Source: Cunninghamella blakesleeana
Taxonomy: Eukaryota; Mucoromycota; Mucoromycetes; Mucorales; Cunninghamellaceae
Reading direction: 5' to 3'
DNA: 64,000 nt
Assembly (NCBI GenBank): GCA_017871115.1
Contig: JAFCIZ010000003.1
Span: 187,001-251,000, forward strand
Shown here in pieces: positions 18,413 through 28,761 of the stretch. The stretch's first letter is position 1. The number at the start of each line of letters is the position of its first letter. The position numbers and the translations under genes are program-made. A model generated the notes under the pieces. It saw only the letters and a program-made list of their open reading frames with translations, ran no database searches and was not told the origin of the DNA.

Positions 18413-21400
18413 TTATAACTTTCTTCTTTTATTTCTTACAGTTTGTTTATGATCTAGATTAATTTCAGATTTTTTTCTCCAATAAGATATAATTGTATTG
18501 ATATCATCAAACTGTTTTTCTTTTTCCCATGTATCATCGTCAGCTTTATAGCTTTTCCAACGTACTCGGTATTCATAATCACCATCAGAAGTTAAACGAT
18601 GATCAATTATTTTTTCTACTTCCCATCTTTGCTCATCAGCAAATTCTGGATCCTCGGATACACTTTTTAATAAGTTTGGAGGATATTTAGAAGGTAATGG
18701 TTTTCCTCTTTTATCCATTAACTTATAGGCACCACCTTTATTCTTTTCAATAACAGTAAAGGGTCCTATATATTTAGGTTCTAGTTTTGAGGTTTTATAA
18801 GGGGTTATCATACTAACTAGAGAACCTACTTTAAATTCTATTATTTTATTATTTTTATTAAATTTTTCTTGAGAAGCATTTCTTATTTCTTTTGTTCTTT
18901 TTATTATAGCAGGTAGGATAATGTTTGCCATATCATTTATTCTATTATGAACTTCTTTTATTCTTTCTATATGATTTTCATTAATTGAAATATCAGAATA
19001 ATCTTTGAATTCATTTAATTTTCTAGCAAACATTAATGCAAAAGGCGTAGAATTATGTAGTCTTACATATTTATTATTAATTTCTAACTGAGCACTTTTT
19101 ACATAATAGTCCCAATCTCTTGCTTTTCCTTTAATTTTCTTTTTTATTGTATTCATAGCGGTTTGAACTGTTTTTTCAGCTGCACCATTTGCTCTAGGAT
19201 GATATGGTGATACTAGTCTATGATCAATTCCAGTAATCTTACACATATCTTTTATTATTTCATTTACAAATTCTGTTCCATTGTCAGATTGGATTATTTT
19301 TGGAAATCCAAAATCACAAAAGATATTTACCAATGTTTCAGCAATTGTAAAAGATGTTTTATCAATTAAAGGTTTGAGTAAAACAAATTTAGTACAGATA
19401 TCTACCATTACTAAGATATAATGATTACCTCTATGTGATTCATCTAACGGACCAGCTAAATCTATGGCCCAATGATCACAAGGTAGATTAGCTGTTATAG
19501 ATGCTAAAGGATGGTAACCTTTCTTTGCAATATTATATTGCATACATTGATGACATTTTTTAATTAATTCAATTGCATCATTTTTTATATTAGGCCAATG
19601 CAATCCATCAGCATGTATTGCTTTTTCTATTGCTTCGGCACCGAAGTGACCAAAAGCATGATGATTATTTAATATTTTTAATTTTTCGTCCTGATCTATA
19701 ATTATTCTTTTATTTAATTCTTCTGGTTGTTGAAGATGATTAATAGAATAAATAGCAGCACTTCTATGATATTTTCTAATAATATCATTTCTTTCTTTTT
19801 TATTATCTATTATTATGTAGTCATCAATAGTATTTTTATTTTTACTTTCATTATGGAATTCTTTTTCGGAATCAGATCCGGTGTGGCTGTGATTATTTTT
19901 GTTTTTGGAAGAATAATTTTTCATTTTTTCTTCCTTTTCTTCTGATTTTTTATTTTCTATTTCTTTAATATTTTTAATTGTTTTTATTTTTTCTATGCCA
20001 TCACCCCCTTCCAGTTCTTTTTCTACTGTAAAAAGACGAGATAAGGCATCTGGTAATATATTATTTAAACCAGGTATATGGGCAACAGTAAAGTTATATT
20101 GCAAAATAGTATCCAGCCAGTTATTCATCATAGCGTTCATTATTTTTTGCGTATGTATGTAAGTTAGAGCTCTATGATCAGTATATAAAACGAAATGATT
20201 ACCCCATAAGAACTTATGATATTTATTTAAAGCAAATACAATTGCTAACAGTTCTCTTTTTGTTGTGGAATAATTTATTTCAGATTTAGATAACGAGCGC
20301 GCCATAAAACCAAGGTGTCTTATTTTATTATTATCATTCAATTGGAATAACACAGCACCTATACCCACGTTAGAAGCATCAGTAGCAACATAAAAAGGTT
20401 TATGCATTAACGGATACGAAATAACAGGTGTAAGGCTTATAACCTTTTTTAAAGTAATAAAGGCGTGTTCACACTGGTCATCCCATTTATTTTTTAATTC
20501 TTTAACTTTTCTTAATTTATCAAGTGGTTTTGTTAGTGTGGAAACTTTTGGAATATGTTCCCTAAAATAATTAATGACACCCAAGAATCGTTCAATATCG
20601 TTTCCTGTTTTAGGTTTTGGCCAATTTTCTACGTTTGTTAATTTTCTTTTATCCAAAGAAATACCTTTATCTGATACACAAAATCCAAGCAAATGGACGG
20701 ATTGTTGTGCAAAATGGCATTTATTAGGATTTAACAACAAGTTGACTTCAGTTAATTTGTTTATTACTATTTTTACATGATCAGCATGTTCTTTTATATT
20801 TTTGGAAAATACAACAATATCATCAATAAAGGATGTAGCAAAAGGCATGTCTTCCAATATTAATGCAGTCACCCTCTGGAATTTACTAGATAAAGGTTTT
20901 AATCCAAATGGACAACCTCTAAACATGTATTGTATTCCTCTATGTGTGAAGGTGGTTTTATGTTGATCTTCAGGTGCAATCATAAATCTATGAAAAGCAC
21001 TTTTTAAGTCAAGTGTTGTAAATACCGATGATCCTTGTAAAGTTAAATAAATCTCACTAATCAAAGGTAAAGGGTACTTATCATCTTGCAACAACTTATT
21101 TATGTGTCGTGGATCAAGACAAGCTCGTTTTTTAGTTTTCTTTCCATTTTCATCTTTTTTTGGTGCAAGTGTAATTGGACTATTCCATTGATTATTTACA
21201 CTAGCTTTAGTAATGGTACCCTCTTTGAACCATGCTTCAACAGCTTCATCAACCAAATGCATATCAGCTTCAGCAATAGGATATTGGCGACGATAACATG
21301 ATTCATTAGGTGGTGTGTCTAAATGTACAATTGATTCAGGTACTGTACAAAAAGCGTCATTAGGAATGGATTGATTATTATTTATACTGGATTGAATATT

Positions 21401-23233
21401 ATTTATGAATTGTTGTTGATCTTCTAATGATCCATAAGGACAATTATCAGGCTCAACTTCATCAATAATTTCTTCTACTTCCATTTGTTGGTGATCACCA
21501 TGTGATACAGCCAATCCTTGTAAGTAGATTCCAAGTTTATTCATAATATCAGTTCCTATTACTATTTTATAATTCTCATCTTCAGGTAAGTCCATTATTT
21601 CAAAACAATGATCAATATTGTACTTCCCATGTGTGAATGATAAGCTTTTAGTAACACCAATTCTTTTTATTATATTATTATTAGATGCTAAACTAATGAT
21701 ACCATCATTGATTTTATTAAAAATAAAATTGTTTTTAAGGACAAAACTATTACTAATGCAACTGAAGTTACAACCAGTGTCTACAAGAGCAAATGTTTTG
21801 AAAGATCCTATAATAACAGGTACAATGATAGAATCAGTATTTTTGTTTTTAAATTCATTTTCTTTTTCTTTTTGATTTAATTTTTTATTAATTAACTTAC
21901 AGTTATCTAAATCCATAGGATTTTTGATAAGTTCAGCTTCATTTTGTTTAGCATTTAGCTGTGCCATACGAAATTTGAATTCCTTATTTGCTGCACGAAG
22001 TTCATAGCCCTTCGCACAACGATGACCAGGTATCCATTCATTATGACAATAATAACATTCATTGTTATTTTTATTAATTTTGTTTTTTATGTCCGAAGAC
22101 TTATTAAACTTTTTATGTTTCTTATTTTCATAAGGTTTAGAATAACCTTTATTATATTTTTTATAGGATTTAGCACCAATGGTAGCAGCAGAAACACCTA
22201 TATCCATCTTATCAGGATTATATAGCAAAGCAGCAGTATCCATTATAAATTTACAATTTAATATAGGACGTACTTCAACAGCCATACCAGCATGGGTTTG
22301 TCTTATTTGCTGTGCTAAATAATAAAAATTTACATCCATCTTTTGAAGAAGCATGAAACCAAATGCCATACTATCTTCAACACCTGCATTGATTCTTGTG
22401 ACATTGAATTTTTCAATAAATTCTAATGGATTATCACCTTTCTTCAAGATCATGGCATTTAATCTTTGCATGTACCATCCTTCACTACGATCACCAGCGT
22501 ACTTCTTTTTTATCATGGATCTAGCTTGTTCCCAAGAAAAATTCTTGTTCATCAAGTTAGCTTTAAACCATGATAACTTGTTTTCAGAATGTTGTATGGC
22601 ACCAATATAGCAAGATTCCCATACATCATCAAGTTTCAATTTGTGCTGATAAAGTATCATTTCAAAATGGTCCAAAAATTTATCTATGGTTTCAAATATG
22701 GTACCATTATTTTTCTTGTCAGAATCATTGGAAAACTGCAATACAGGTAGGTTGTAAGGTAATTTGACTTTATATTCTTGTTTATTCTTTTGTTGAACAT
22801 AAAAATCTAAAGTATCTTGTAGTGATTTAACACGATTCAAGGCATCACTTCTTGTTCTGTCATTTTGTTCTAGCTGTTCTCTTGTAGGATTATTCACCAA
22901 AAGTTGAAGATATTCTTGATGGGCATCTTGAAGTTGATTTTCAGCAGCCACTAATGATTGCAAAGTAATATTAATCATCACTGATTTTGAAGTTCTATTT
23001 ATTTGAACAGGAGAACCAGTAATAGCATCAACTGTATTATTCATCATCAGGGTATCTTGATTTTGGAAACTAATTGATAAACTATCTTGAACACCATTAT
23101 CAATAGGATTGTTATTAGTAACTACATCGGCTAAGGTAAGATTTTGGAGGTTATCTTGTGTAGCCACAGTATTATCCATAGTATTCATTTGTGAAATAGC
23201 AGAATCAGTTGAACTAGAGGTAAGAATAGACAT
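18413..23233 (-). CDS. gag-pol: Chromovirus 1 Gag-Pol polyprotein with chromodomain
   Basis: A 1,606-residue single frame. Gag occupies about residues 1-420 and ends with a zinc knuckle of the form CYYCHNEWIPGHRC (about 392). Protease has LVDTGCNFSCIS (about 483). RT includes ACLDPRHINKLL, LDLKSAFHRF, CPFGLKPLSSKFQ and catalytic FIDDIVVFS (about 802). RNase H has ATDASNVGIGAVLF and LYTDHRALTYI. Integrase has an HHCC region, then IDLAGP, QSDNGTEF and ANGAAEKT for the D, D and E. A chromodomain (about 1535-1585; YEYRVRWKSY, DDTWEKEKQF) ends the protein and would direct insertion to marked chromatin, as in fungal chromoviruses. No frameshift is needed. Confidence 0.97.
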   Translation of the reverse strand: MSILTSSSTDSAISQMNTMDNTVATQDNLQNLTLADVVTNNNPIDNGVQDSLSISFQNQDTLMMNNTVDAITGSPVQINRTSKSVMINITLQSLVAAENQLQDAHQEYLQLLVNNPTREQLEQNDRTRSDALNRVKSLQDTLDFYVQQKNKQEYKVKLPYNLPVLQFSNDSDKKNNGTIFETIDKFLDHFEMILYQHKLKLDDVWESCYIGAIQHSENKLSWFKANLMNKNFSWEQARSMIKKKYAGDRSEGWYMQRLNAMILKKGDNPLEFIEKFNVTRINAGVEDSMAFGFMLLQKMDVNFYYLAQQIRQTHAGMAVEVRPILNCKFIMDTAALLYNPDKMDIGVSAATIGAKSYKKYNKGYSKPYENKKHKKFNKSSDIKNKINKNNNECYYCHNEWIPGHRCAKGYELRAANKEFKFRMAQLNAKQNEAELIKNPMDLDNCKLINKKLNQKEKENEFKNKNTDSIIVPVIIGSFKTFALVDTGCNFSCISNSFVLKNNFIFNKINDGIISLASNNNIIKRIGVTKSLSFTHGKYNIDHCFEIMDLPEDENYKIVIGTDIMNKLGIYLQGLAVSHGDHQQMEVEEIIDEVEPDNCPYGSLEDQQQFINNIQSSINNNQSIPNDAFCTVPESIVHLDTPPNESCYRRQYPIAEADMHLVDEAVEAWFKEGTITKASVNNQWNSPITLAPKKDENGKKTKKRACLDPRHINKLLQDDKYPLPLISEIYLTLQGSSVFTTLDLKSAFHRFMIAPEDQHKTTFTHRGIQYMFRGCPFGLKPLSSKFQRVTALILEDMPFATSFIDDIVVFSKNIKEHADHVKIVINKLTEVNLLLNPNKCHFAQQSVHLLGFCVSDKGISLDKRKLTNVENWPKPKTGNDIERFLGVINYFREHIPKVSTLTKPLDKLRKVKELKNKWDDQCEHAFITLKKVISLTPVISYPLMHKPFYVATDASNVGIGAVLFQLNDNNKIRHLGFMARSLSKSEINYSTTKRELLAIVFALNKYHKFLWGNHFVLYTDHRALTYIHTQKIMNAMMNNWLDTILQYNFTVAHIPGLNNILPDALSRLFTVEKELEGGDGIEKIKTIKNIKEIENKKSEEKEEKMKNYSSKNKNNHSHTGSDSEKEFHNESKNKNTIDDYIIIDNKKERNDIIRKYHRSAAIYSINHLQQPEELNKRIIIDQDEKLKILNNHHAFGHFGAEAIEKAIHADGLHWPNIKNDAIELIKKCHQCMQYNIAKKGYHPLASITANLPCDHWAIDLAGPLDESHRGNHYILVMVDICTKFVLLKPLIDKTSFTIAETLVNIFCDFGFPKIIQSDNGTEFVNEIIKDMCKITGIDHRLVSPYHPRANGAAEKTVQTAMNTIKKKIKGKARDWDYYVKSAQLEINNKYVRLHNSTPFALMFARKLNEFKDYSDISINENHIERIKEVHNRINDMANIILPAIIKRTKEIRNASQEKFNKNNKIIEFKVGSLVSMITPYKTSKLEPKYIGPFTVIEKNKGGAYKLMDKRGKPLPSKYPPNLLKSVSEDPEFADEQRWEVEKIIDHRLTSDGDYEYRVRWKSYKADDDTWEKEKQFDDINTIISYWRKKSEINLDHKQTVRNKRRKL

Positions 23234-23276
23234 GATAGGTAAGGGTTTTTGTATGTGGAAGATTCACTTAAAAAAA

Positions 23277-23833
23277 TGAAAAATATGTTAAAATTAAAAA
23301 TAGGTAAAATAAATAGTTTTTATATATAAAAGAGAAAAACAAAATAATTAAGTGAAATTCCTTAGTTGGTTGTTTTTATTATAAATATAAGATGAAGATT
23401 GTAATAATAATCTAATTCTGCTTTAGTATTTATATAAAATAATATTTCACTTTTCATATGATTAGTGATATTAATCAATATGATTTATAACCCCATTATG
23501 ACGATCTTTCATATATTTTATTATTACTATATGATGATCCATGATAACTGTCATTGGTTCTTTTATATATTAATGTAGTAATATAGTTAGATTCAATATA
23601 GGGACTTTTAACATTCAGTTTATAAGGTTAAGTTTGACAGTTTAAAGATAATAATATATCTGAGTTAGATTTAACTCCTTATTTAGTATAGCTATCCATT
23701 TAAATAAAAGATTATATATTTTAATCTCAGTGCACTTGACGATCATTATCATTATTTTACTTTATACTATTTACTATTATATAATCATAGCATTATATTT
23801 GTTTACTATAAGATAAAATAGCCTGATACGACA
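23277..23833 (-). repeat. Chromovirus 1 5' LTR
   Basis: 557 bp. Downstream on the minus strand no TGG-type PBS follows; the first bases are T-rich and then TTAAGTGAATCTTCC. A complementary TTCACTTAA stretch occurs within the LTR, about 70 bp from its inner edge, so self-priming is possible (inference). Confidence 0.93.
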
Positions 23834-23838
23834 TCAAG

Positions 23839-24785
23839 TAGCAAAGGATGTTGGTGTAAGTTGTACAACTGTCCACAAGTACTCTGCAGGTCTTGAACGG
23901 GAGATTCCTATGGCTGTTGGTGGTGCTGTATCCAAGCTCACTGGTAGAGACAAGTCCTTTTGTGTGCATCAAGTGACCAAAGGAGGTAAAAGTAATGCTA
24001 CTGAGGTGCGAAAGGCATTAAAGGAACATTTGGAAATCGATATAAGTGCTCAAACAGTCCGTAGAACACTTAAAGAAAAAGGATTAGGGTCCTTTGTCAA
24101 GCCAAAGAAACCTCTCCTCAGTGCCAAGAATGTTAAAGCTCGTTTAGCTTGGGCAAAAGCACACAAAGATTGGACTTTAGATGACTGGAGTCGTGTCATT
24201 TGGTCAGACGAAACCAAAATTAATCGTTTTGGATCGGATGGACGCCGCTATGCTTGGAAAAGGGCCGAGGAAAGGCTTCAACCTAAACATGTCAAGCAAA
24301 CAGTCAAACATGGTGGTGGAAACATAATGGTTTGGGGATGCATTTCGTACGATGGCCCGGGTTACATGACTAAAATTGATACAGTTTTAGATAAGGAACT
24401 CTACCAAGCTATTTTGGAGCATGAATTAGTGCATACATTTGACTGGTATGGCATGGATCAAAGCAAAATGGTCTTTCAACAAGATAACGATCCAAAACAC
24501 ACAGCCAAAGCAGTCAAAGAATACTTGGAAAACCAGCCTTTTTCGGTAATGGAATGGCCTGCACAGTCACCTGACTTGAATCCCATTGAGAATATATGGG
24601 CTTTGGTGAAAAACAGACTCTTTAGCAACTATACTACACCACCAAAAGGGATGTTAGACTTGTGGGACCGTACTCAGGAAGTATGGAATACAATCACGGC
24701 TGAAGATTGTAAAAAAGTGATAGAAACAATGCCTAAACGTTGTAATGATGTAATAAAAGCAAAGGGCTATTGGATTGATTATTAA
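23839..24785 (+). pseudogene. Family C transposase, 3' part (C1)
   Basis: Continues from the 17518-17590 segment after the chromovirus. It contains the first HTH with GVSCTTVHKYS, the second HTH, and all three catalytic acids: WSDETKINRFG, FQQDNDPKHTA and SPDLNPIEN (34 residues between the last two). Unlike C3, C5 and C6, the first catalytic Asp is retained. The only break is the chromovirus insertion. An internal ATG at 23910 gives a shorter frame that would lack the first HTH. Confidence 0.9.
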
Positions 24786-25060
24786 ATAAAGACTTTTTAT
24801 ACCATTTATATTGTGTTTTAATTATATTTTTAATTTTTTTGGTATCGCAACACAACTGTTCGAATGTGCCAATAATTTTCAAACACCATTTACTCCGCAA
24901 CCCAAATATGGAAATGCATATAAATATATTCATATGAAAGCCAATCAATAGGGCTTTCGATTGATGTATAAATCATGCATGGTTAAATAATAAGTTTTAT
25001 TGATACAATTGATTTTATAAAAAAAACGAAAACATTCGAACACTTCTGGAAGCCACTGTA

Positions 25061-25149
25061 TTATATTTTTCTGCTATTGCCCTATGAGTATCACCATGTT
25101 TTATTGCATCAGTTATATATTGTTTCTTTTGTCTTGTAATATAAGTCAT
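25061..25149 (-). pseudogene. Family D transposase, first 30 codons (D1)
   Basis: Starts with the ATG of MTYITRQKKQ and ends at EKYN beside C1. The left terminal region of D1 follows, to 25549. Confidence 0.85.
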
Positions 25150-25551
25150 ATTAATAAAATATCAAGTATTTGATCACAGTAAAACTTATGCAATTTAAAA
25201 ATAAATGTAAAGAGAAAAAGAAGAAGGTTAAAATAAATATACAAAATACAGAATATAAATATTTGAAGAAATAAAATATTGACCGATTTGAAACAGGCCA
25301 TGGAGGTTTAAATAATAACACAAACTTTTTTTTAAAAATCACCGATCCGGAAATTTTGGATTTTTTTTTTTAAATTAATTTAATTTCCATTTATTGACCG
25401 TGGACTTTAAACCATATTGTTTCAAAATATAGAGTATTAGTTAAGGAAAATTTATCACCCATCAACATATTTCTTTTAGTTGTATTAAATAAAATATAAT
25501 GCCAAACAATCAAAAAAGCGAGCACCGTGATCAGTTTTGCCTCTAGGTGTA

Positions 25552-26444
25552 AATCAAAACACAATTCTTCAAAATAATAATAAAAAATAAAATAAAATAA
25601 AATAAAATAAAAAAATAATATAATAATAATGGTAATACGAAATAAAATAAAATATAAAAATATAAAAATAAAAAAATAAAATAAAGTATATAAAAAAAAA
25701 TGAAAAATAATAAATTAAGCGGGTAAGATATTATAGTATAATTGTAATTAGCACAACCGTACGAGATCTTATAAAAATAAACAAGAAATCAATAAAATAG
25801 TAATTATAGTATCGATAACTTGCCCAGGTTCTCCACCAAAATGATACGGATGGTGCTTCAACTTGAAGTGGCTAGGTCCAAGAGTTGTATATATCAGAGT
25901 TTGTTAGTGTTTAATTCGATAGGGGAATTCGAATTAAACAATATCAGAATAGAATAAAAAATAAATAAAATAAAAAAATGAACAATAAAAGTTAAAAATA
26001 ATTAACACGAAATAACTAACTAAAATAAAATAAGAAAAACAAAAAAAATAATTCAATCTTCAAAAAAAATACTTCAACTAAAAGAAATAAAAAAACTAAA
26101 ACTAAAAACCAAATCGAGTGACTAATACGCTAAAGAAAAGTGTAGTTTTATTATTATAATGAAATTCTGATTTTATGGTTGCATATTTCTATCGGGATTT
26201 AAAATATAATAAAGTTTAAAAATAAAATAAAAATAAAAATGTAAATAAAAAAATAAATAAAAAGATAATAATAAAAATAATAATAAAATATAATAGAATA
26301 ATAAATAAAAATAATATAACATATAATAGAAATAGTAAAATAAATAAATTAACAAAAATAAAATATAAAAAATAAAATAATTTAAATAAAAAAGAAAAGT
26401 TCAAGACGGAGCGACTTCAAAGACGCACCGGCGCCCTCTCAAAA
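25552..26444. other. AT-rich DNA with no recognised gene
   Basis: Mostly A/T simple sequence (AAAATA-type at 25575-25700 and 26215-26400). A more complex stretch at about 25790-25930 contains TTGCCCAGGTTCTCCACC and nearby inverted-repeat-like bases, and a GC-richer tract lies at 26402-26440. It could be the internal 3' part of the element whose LTR follows, but no protein motif supports this. Confidence 0.5.
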
Positions 26445-26841
26445 TGTCGGCAATAAAATAACTAGTAATAGTAAGGACGATGCTTTCAAGGAATTAGAAA
26501 GCACTAAAATAGATGAAGACAATGATGACAATAACAATATTATTATTGAGGAAGAAAATAATGATTTATTTAAAAATAATAATATTACAAAAGATTCAAT
26601 TAGTAAATCTACAACTAAAAATAATGAAGAAATAAAAAATAAAAATATGGAGTTAGAAAGAGAAGAAAGGAAAAGAAAGAGGAGTTTCAAACCAACGATT
26701 CCAAAAAACAGGAAGAAATCCAAAGTCCGAAGAACCTTCCTAAACTGGTCCAAGGTTTTAAGCGCCGCTCGTAACCCCGGGCACCATGCCGTGTTGTTCT
26801 GGAAATTCCTCTCGGCGACCCACAAACGCCAAACCAAAAAC

Positions 26842-26849
26842 TATATAAA
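26842..26849 (+). promoter_or_regulatory. TATA box of family G LTR
   Basis: TATATAAA followed by GGCC about 375 bp into the LTR, a typical Pol II core promoter position. The other copy is destroyed here by Tc1 B1. Confidence 0.55.
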
Positions 26850-26919
26850 GGCCAACTCGAAGGCAGAAAAATAAAGGAGATACTCTTCCTCTCAAGCTTA
26901 GTTTTAGATACTTTTATTT

Positions 26920-27100
26920 TTTTGTCTTTGCGTTAGACATTTATTATTCTTTGCGTAAGAATATTTATTTTTTATAAAAATCATATACTTTTTAATCACC
27001 TTTGCGTAAGGTTGTTTTTATATATTTTACTTACCTTGATCACCTTTGCGTAAGGTTGTTTTATTACTTTCTTTTACTCTTTATTATCTTTGCGTAAGAT
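26920..27100 (+). repeat. CTTTGCGTAAG repeats in LTR
   Basis: Five copies of CTTTGCGT(A/T)AG spaced 20-65 bp apart in otherwise T-rich DNA, two within the longer shared unit ATCACCTTTGCGTAAGGTTG. Possibly a protein or RNA binding repeat; the role is unknown. Confidence 0.8.
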
Positions 27101-27216
27101 TCTTTCTTTTATTTTATTTATTTTTATTCTTTTATTTTATTTTATAATAATTGTATCTAAGCTAAATAAACTATTCTAATTAAAACAGAAACCGCGCTCG
27201 ACAAAAACATGAATTT

Positions 27217-27290
27217 GATTCCTTGGTGTAGTCGGTTATCACGCCTGTCTAACACACAGGCGGTCGCCAGTTCGAATCTGGCAGGAATCA
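27217..27290 (+). tRNA. tRNA-Val (AAC)
   Basis: A 74-nt cloverleaf: acceptor GATTCCT/AGGAATC, anticodon stem CCTGT/ACAGG with loop CTAACAC (anticodon AAC), and T arm GCCAG TTCGAAT CTGGC. No CCA is encoded. A T5 run at 27293-27297 would end Pol III transcription. The gypsy 3a LTR begins at that T run. Confidence 0.95.
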
Positions 27291-27296
27291 TATTTT

Positions 27297-27913
27297 TGTT
27301 GTGTGTGTTTTTGGTAAGAGTTATTTTTGTTGTTGTGTAAATTTTTGGTTGTTTGAAAAATAGAATTTCCTTTTATAGTGTTGTGTGTGTTGTTGTGTAA
27401 ATTTTTGGTTGTTTGAAAAATAGAATTTCCTTTGTTGTGTAAATTTTTGGTTGTTGTAAAAGTAGAATTTCCTTTTATAGTTTTGGAAAGTAGATAGCTT
27501 TGTAGTTTAGTTTAATTGTCAGTGAGCACCAGTATCTTGTTTTATAAGTAGATACAACTTAGTTTAGATTGATAGTTTAAAATAAAATAAATTATATAAT
27601 TGGATAAAGATCAACAATTATATAGACAAAGTAATAAAATTAAAATAAAATAAGTATAATATCGGATAAAGATCAACGATTATTATAATAAAATAATATA
27701 AAGTAATATTGGATAGTAATCAACAATATTAATATAAAATAAAAATAATCTTTAGCTAAAAAGATGAGTTAATAGACTTATTGGTTATAATATAAGTTCT
27801 TTTATTTAAAATTAACTTGTTATTAACTGATTTTTCAAAAATAAAATAAAAATTGTCGAGTATTTATATAAAAAAATAAAAATAAGGTTTTATATTTTAT
27901 GTCAGATTCGACA
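27297..27913 (-). repeat. Gypsy 3a 3' LTR
   Basis: On the minus strand it runs from TGTCGAATCTGAC (27913) to ACACACACAACA (27297). It shares CTTATAAAACAAGA and TGGTGCTCACTG with the gypsy 1 and 2 LTRs. Its tail carries three copies of a unit containing TTTTTCAAACAACCAAAAAT (about 27325-27475). The outer end is 6 bp from the tRNA-Val 3' end. The exact inner boundary is less sure. Confidence 0.7.
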
Positions 27914-28028
27914 TAAAAAGTGTTACTGATTTTGTCATCAAATTTGTCACCAAAAGTGTTAACAAATTTGTTATCGAAAATGATATAAAAAGTGTTAGAA
28001 AAATTGTTACCAAAAATGATGAAATATT

Positions 28029-28595
28029 TTAACCAATCAAATTCCATGAGCGGTCTTCGAAATGATCCAAGCGAATCCATCGCGCAACATCCGCCCACCA
28101 AGATTTAGGTGGACCACCACCATTTTTATTGGTCCAAGGGTCGTTTGCATAAATCTTCTTGATAATTTCCTTCTTGAATTCCGCGTAACCAAGATTTTTA
28201 AACAATTCTTCTAAGACTTGTCTTCTTTTTGTATAATAAGTCCTTTTTTGGGAATTCGTATTTGGCTTCTTAAAAATATTATGAAGGTAAGTAATAGTAT
28301 CAGGAATAATAGTATTATCTAATAAGCTTTCTTTTCGCCATTTGTTATCCAGTTCAGCAATACAATGATCAGTAAACTTATTAAAATTGTTTGTGATCAT
28401 AAATTTCAAATGATCATCAACGGTATAATCTTGGTTTAGCCATATCATCATAGATTCATTGAACAGTTGATCCACCATCATATCAGCTTCACTATTCAAT
28501 TTTGTTTCCATGGGATCCGAGTTACTTGTATCCGAGAATATATCTTGAATATTAAGACCTTGAAAAAGAATACTTGTAGTGTTGTTTGAATTCAT
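28029..28595 (-). CDS. Gypsy 3a third ORF (accessory protein, unknown function)
   Basis: A 188-residue protein downstream of integrase. Like the ORFs of gypsy 1 and 2 it has an acidic N-terminus, a basic helix-like segment (TKRRQVLEELF) and an ANDPW motif. Like gypsy 3b it then ends with KSWWADV and a short Trp-rich tail. No zinc finger, signal peptide or membrane helix is evident. The recurrence of a related protein in four elements, at low sequence identity, suggests it is selected. Confidence 0.75.
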   Translation of the reverse strand: MNSNNTTSILFQGLNIQDIFSDTSNSDPMETKLNSEADMMVDQLFNESMMIWLNQDYTVDDHLKFMITNNFNKFTDHCIAELDNKWRKESLLDNTIIPDTITYLHNIFKKPNTNSQKRTYYTKRRQVLEELFKNLGYAEFKKEIIKKIYANDPWTNKNGGGPPKSWWADVARWIRLDHFEDRSWNLIG

Positions 28596-28761
28596 GTTAA
28601 GATTGTTATTTTATAAAATATAATTAAAAATTTTTACTATTTTTTTTTTTTTTTTATATCTATTTTTCTTTTCGGAATTTCAATTTTTCTCCTTTTTGTT
28701 TTATCATTAATTTTTTTTTTTTTCTTTTTTTTTTTTTTTTAAAAAATTTTTTTTTTTTTTT

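Larger units (their letters stand above)
17591..23833 (-). mobile_element. Intact Ty3/gypsy chromovirus (chromovirus 1)
   Basis: Two 557-bp LTRs (17591-18147 and 23277-23833), 5-bp TCAAG target duplications at 17586-17590 and 23834-23838, and a single 1,606-codon gag-pol frame on the minus strand. The polypurine tract (minus TGGAAGGGGGTAA, 18148-18160) adjoins the 3' LTR. Structurally complete and probably young. Confidence 0.97.
17131..25058 (+). mobile_element. Tc1 family C copy C1, interrupted by chromovirus 1
   Basis: Ends CAGTGGCTTCCAGAAGTG, TA on both sides. Without the chromovirus and its 5-bp TCAAG duplication the element is 1,680 bp, equal to the other C copies. Outer site GTTCGAATG, inner site CATTCGAAC. 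Confidence 0.95.
15938..25549 (-). mobile_element. Tc1 family D copy D1, interrupted by C1
   Basis: Right end CACCTAAAGGCAAAACTGAT at 15938 and left end (inverted CACCTAGAGGC) at 25549. TA lies on both sides, but the flanks differ: family B sequence at left and unrelated AT-rich DNA at right. C1 occupies 17131-25058 at a TA. Confidence 0.9.
26445..27203 (+). repeat. LTR of family G (solo or 3' LTR) upstream of tRNA-Val
   Basis: 759 bp, starting TGTCGGCAATAA and ending CTCGACA, so the ends are TGTCG...CGACA. AAAA flanks both sides, a possible 4-bp duplication in low-complexity DNA. It holds a TATA box (26842-26849) and several CTTTGCGTAAG repeats. It stops 13 bp before tRNA-Val. The first 400 bp match 12419-12817. 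Confidence 0.75.

Noticed and set aside
19727..22767. Several 65-85 codon frames on the plus strand within the chromoviruses
   Set aside because: Antisense shadows of the gag-pol gene, Phe/Ile-rich, and copied identically in chromovirus 2.
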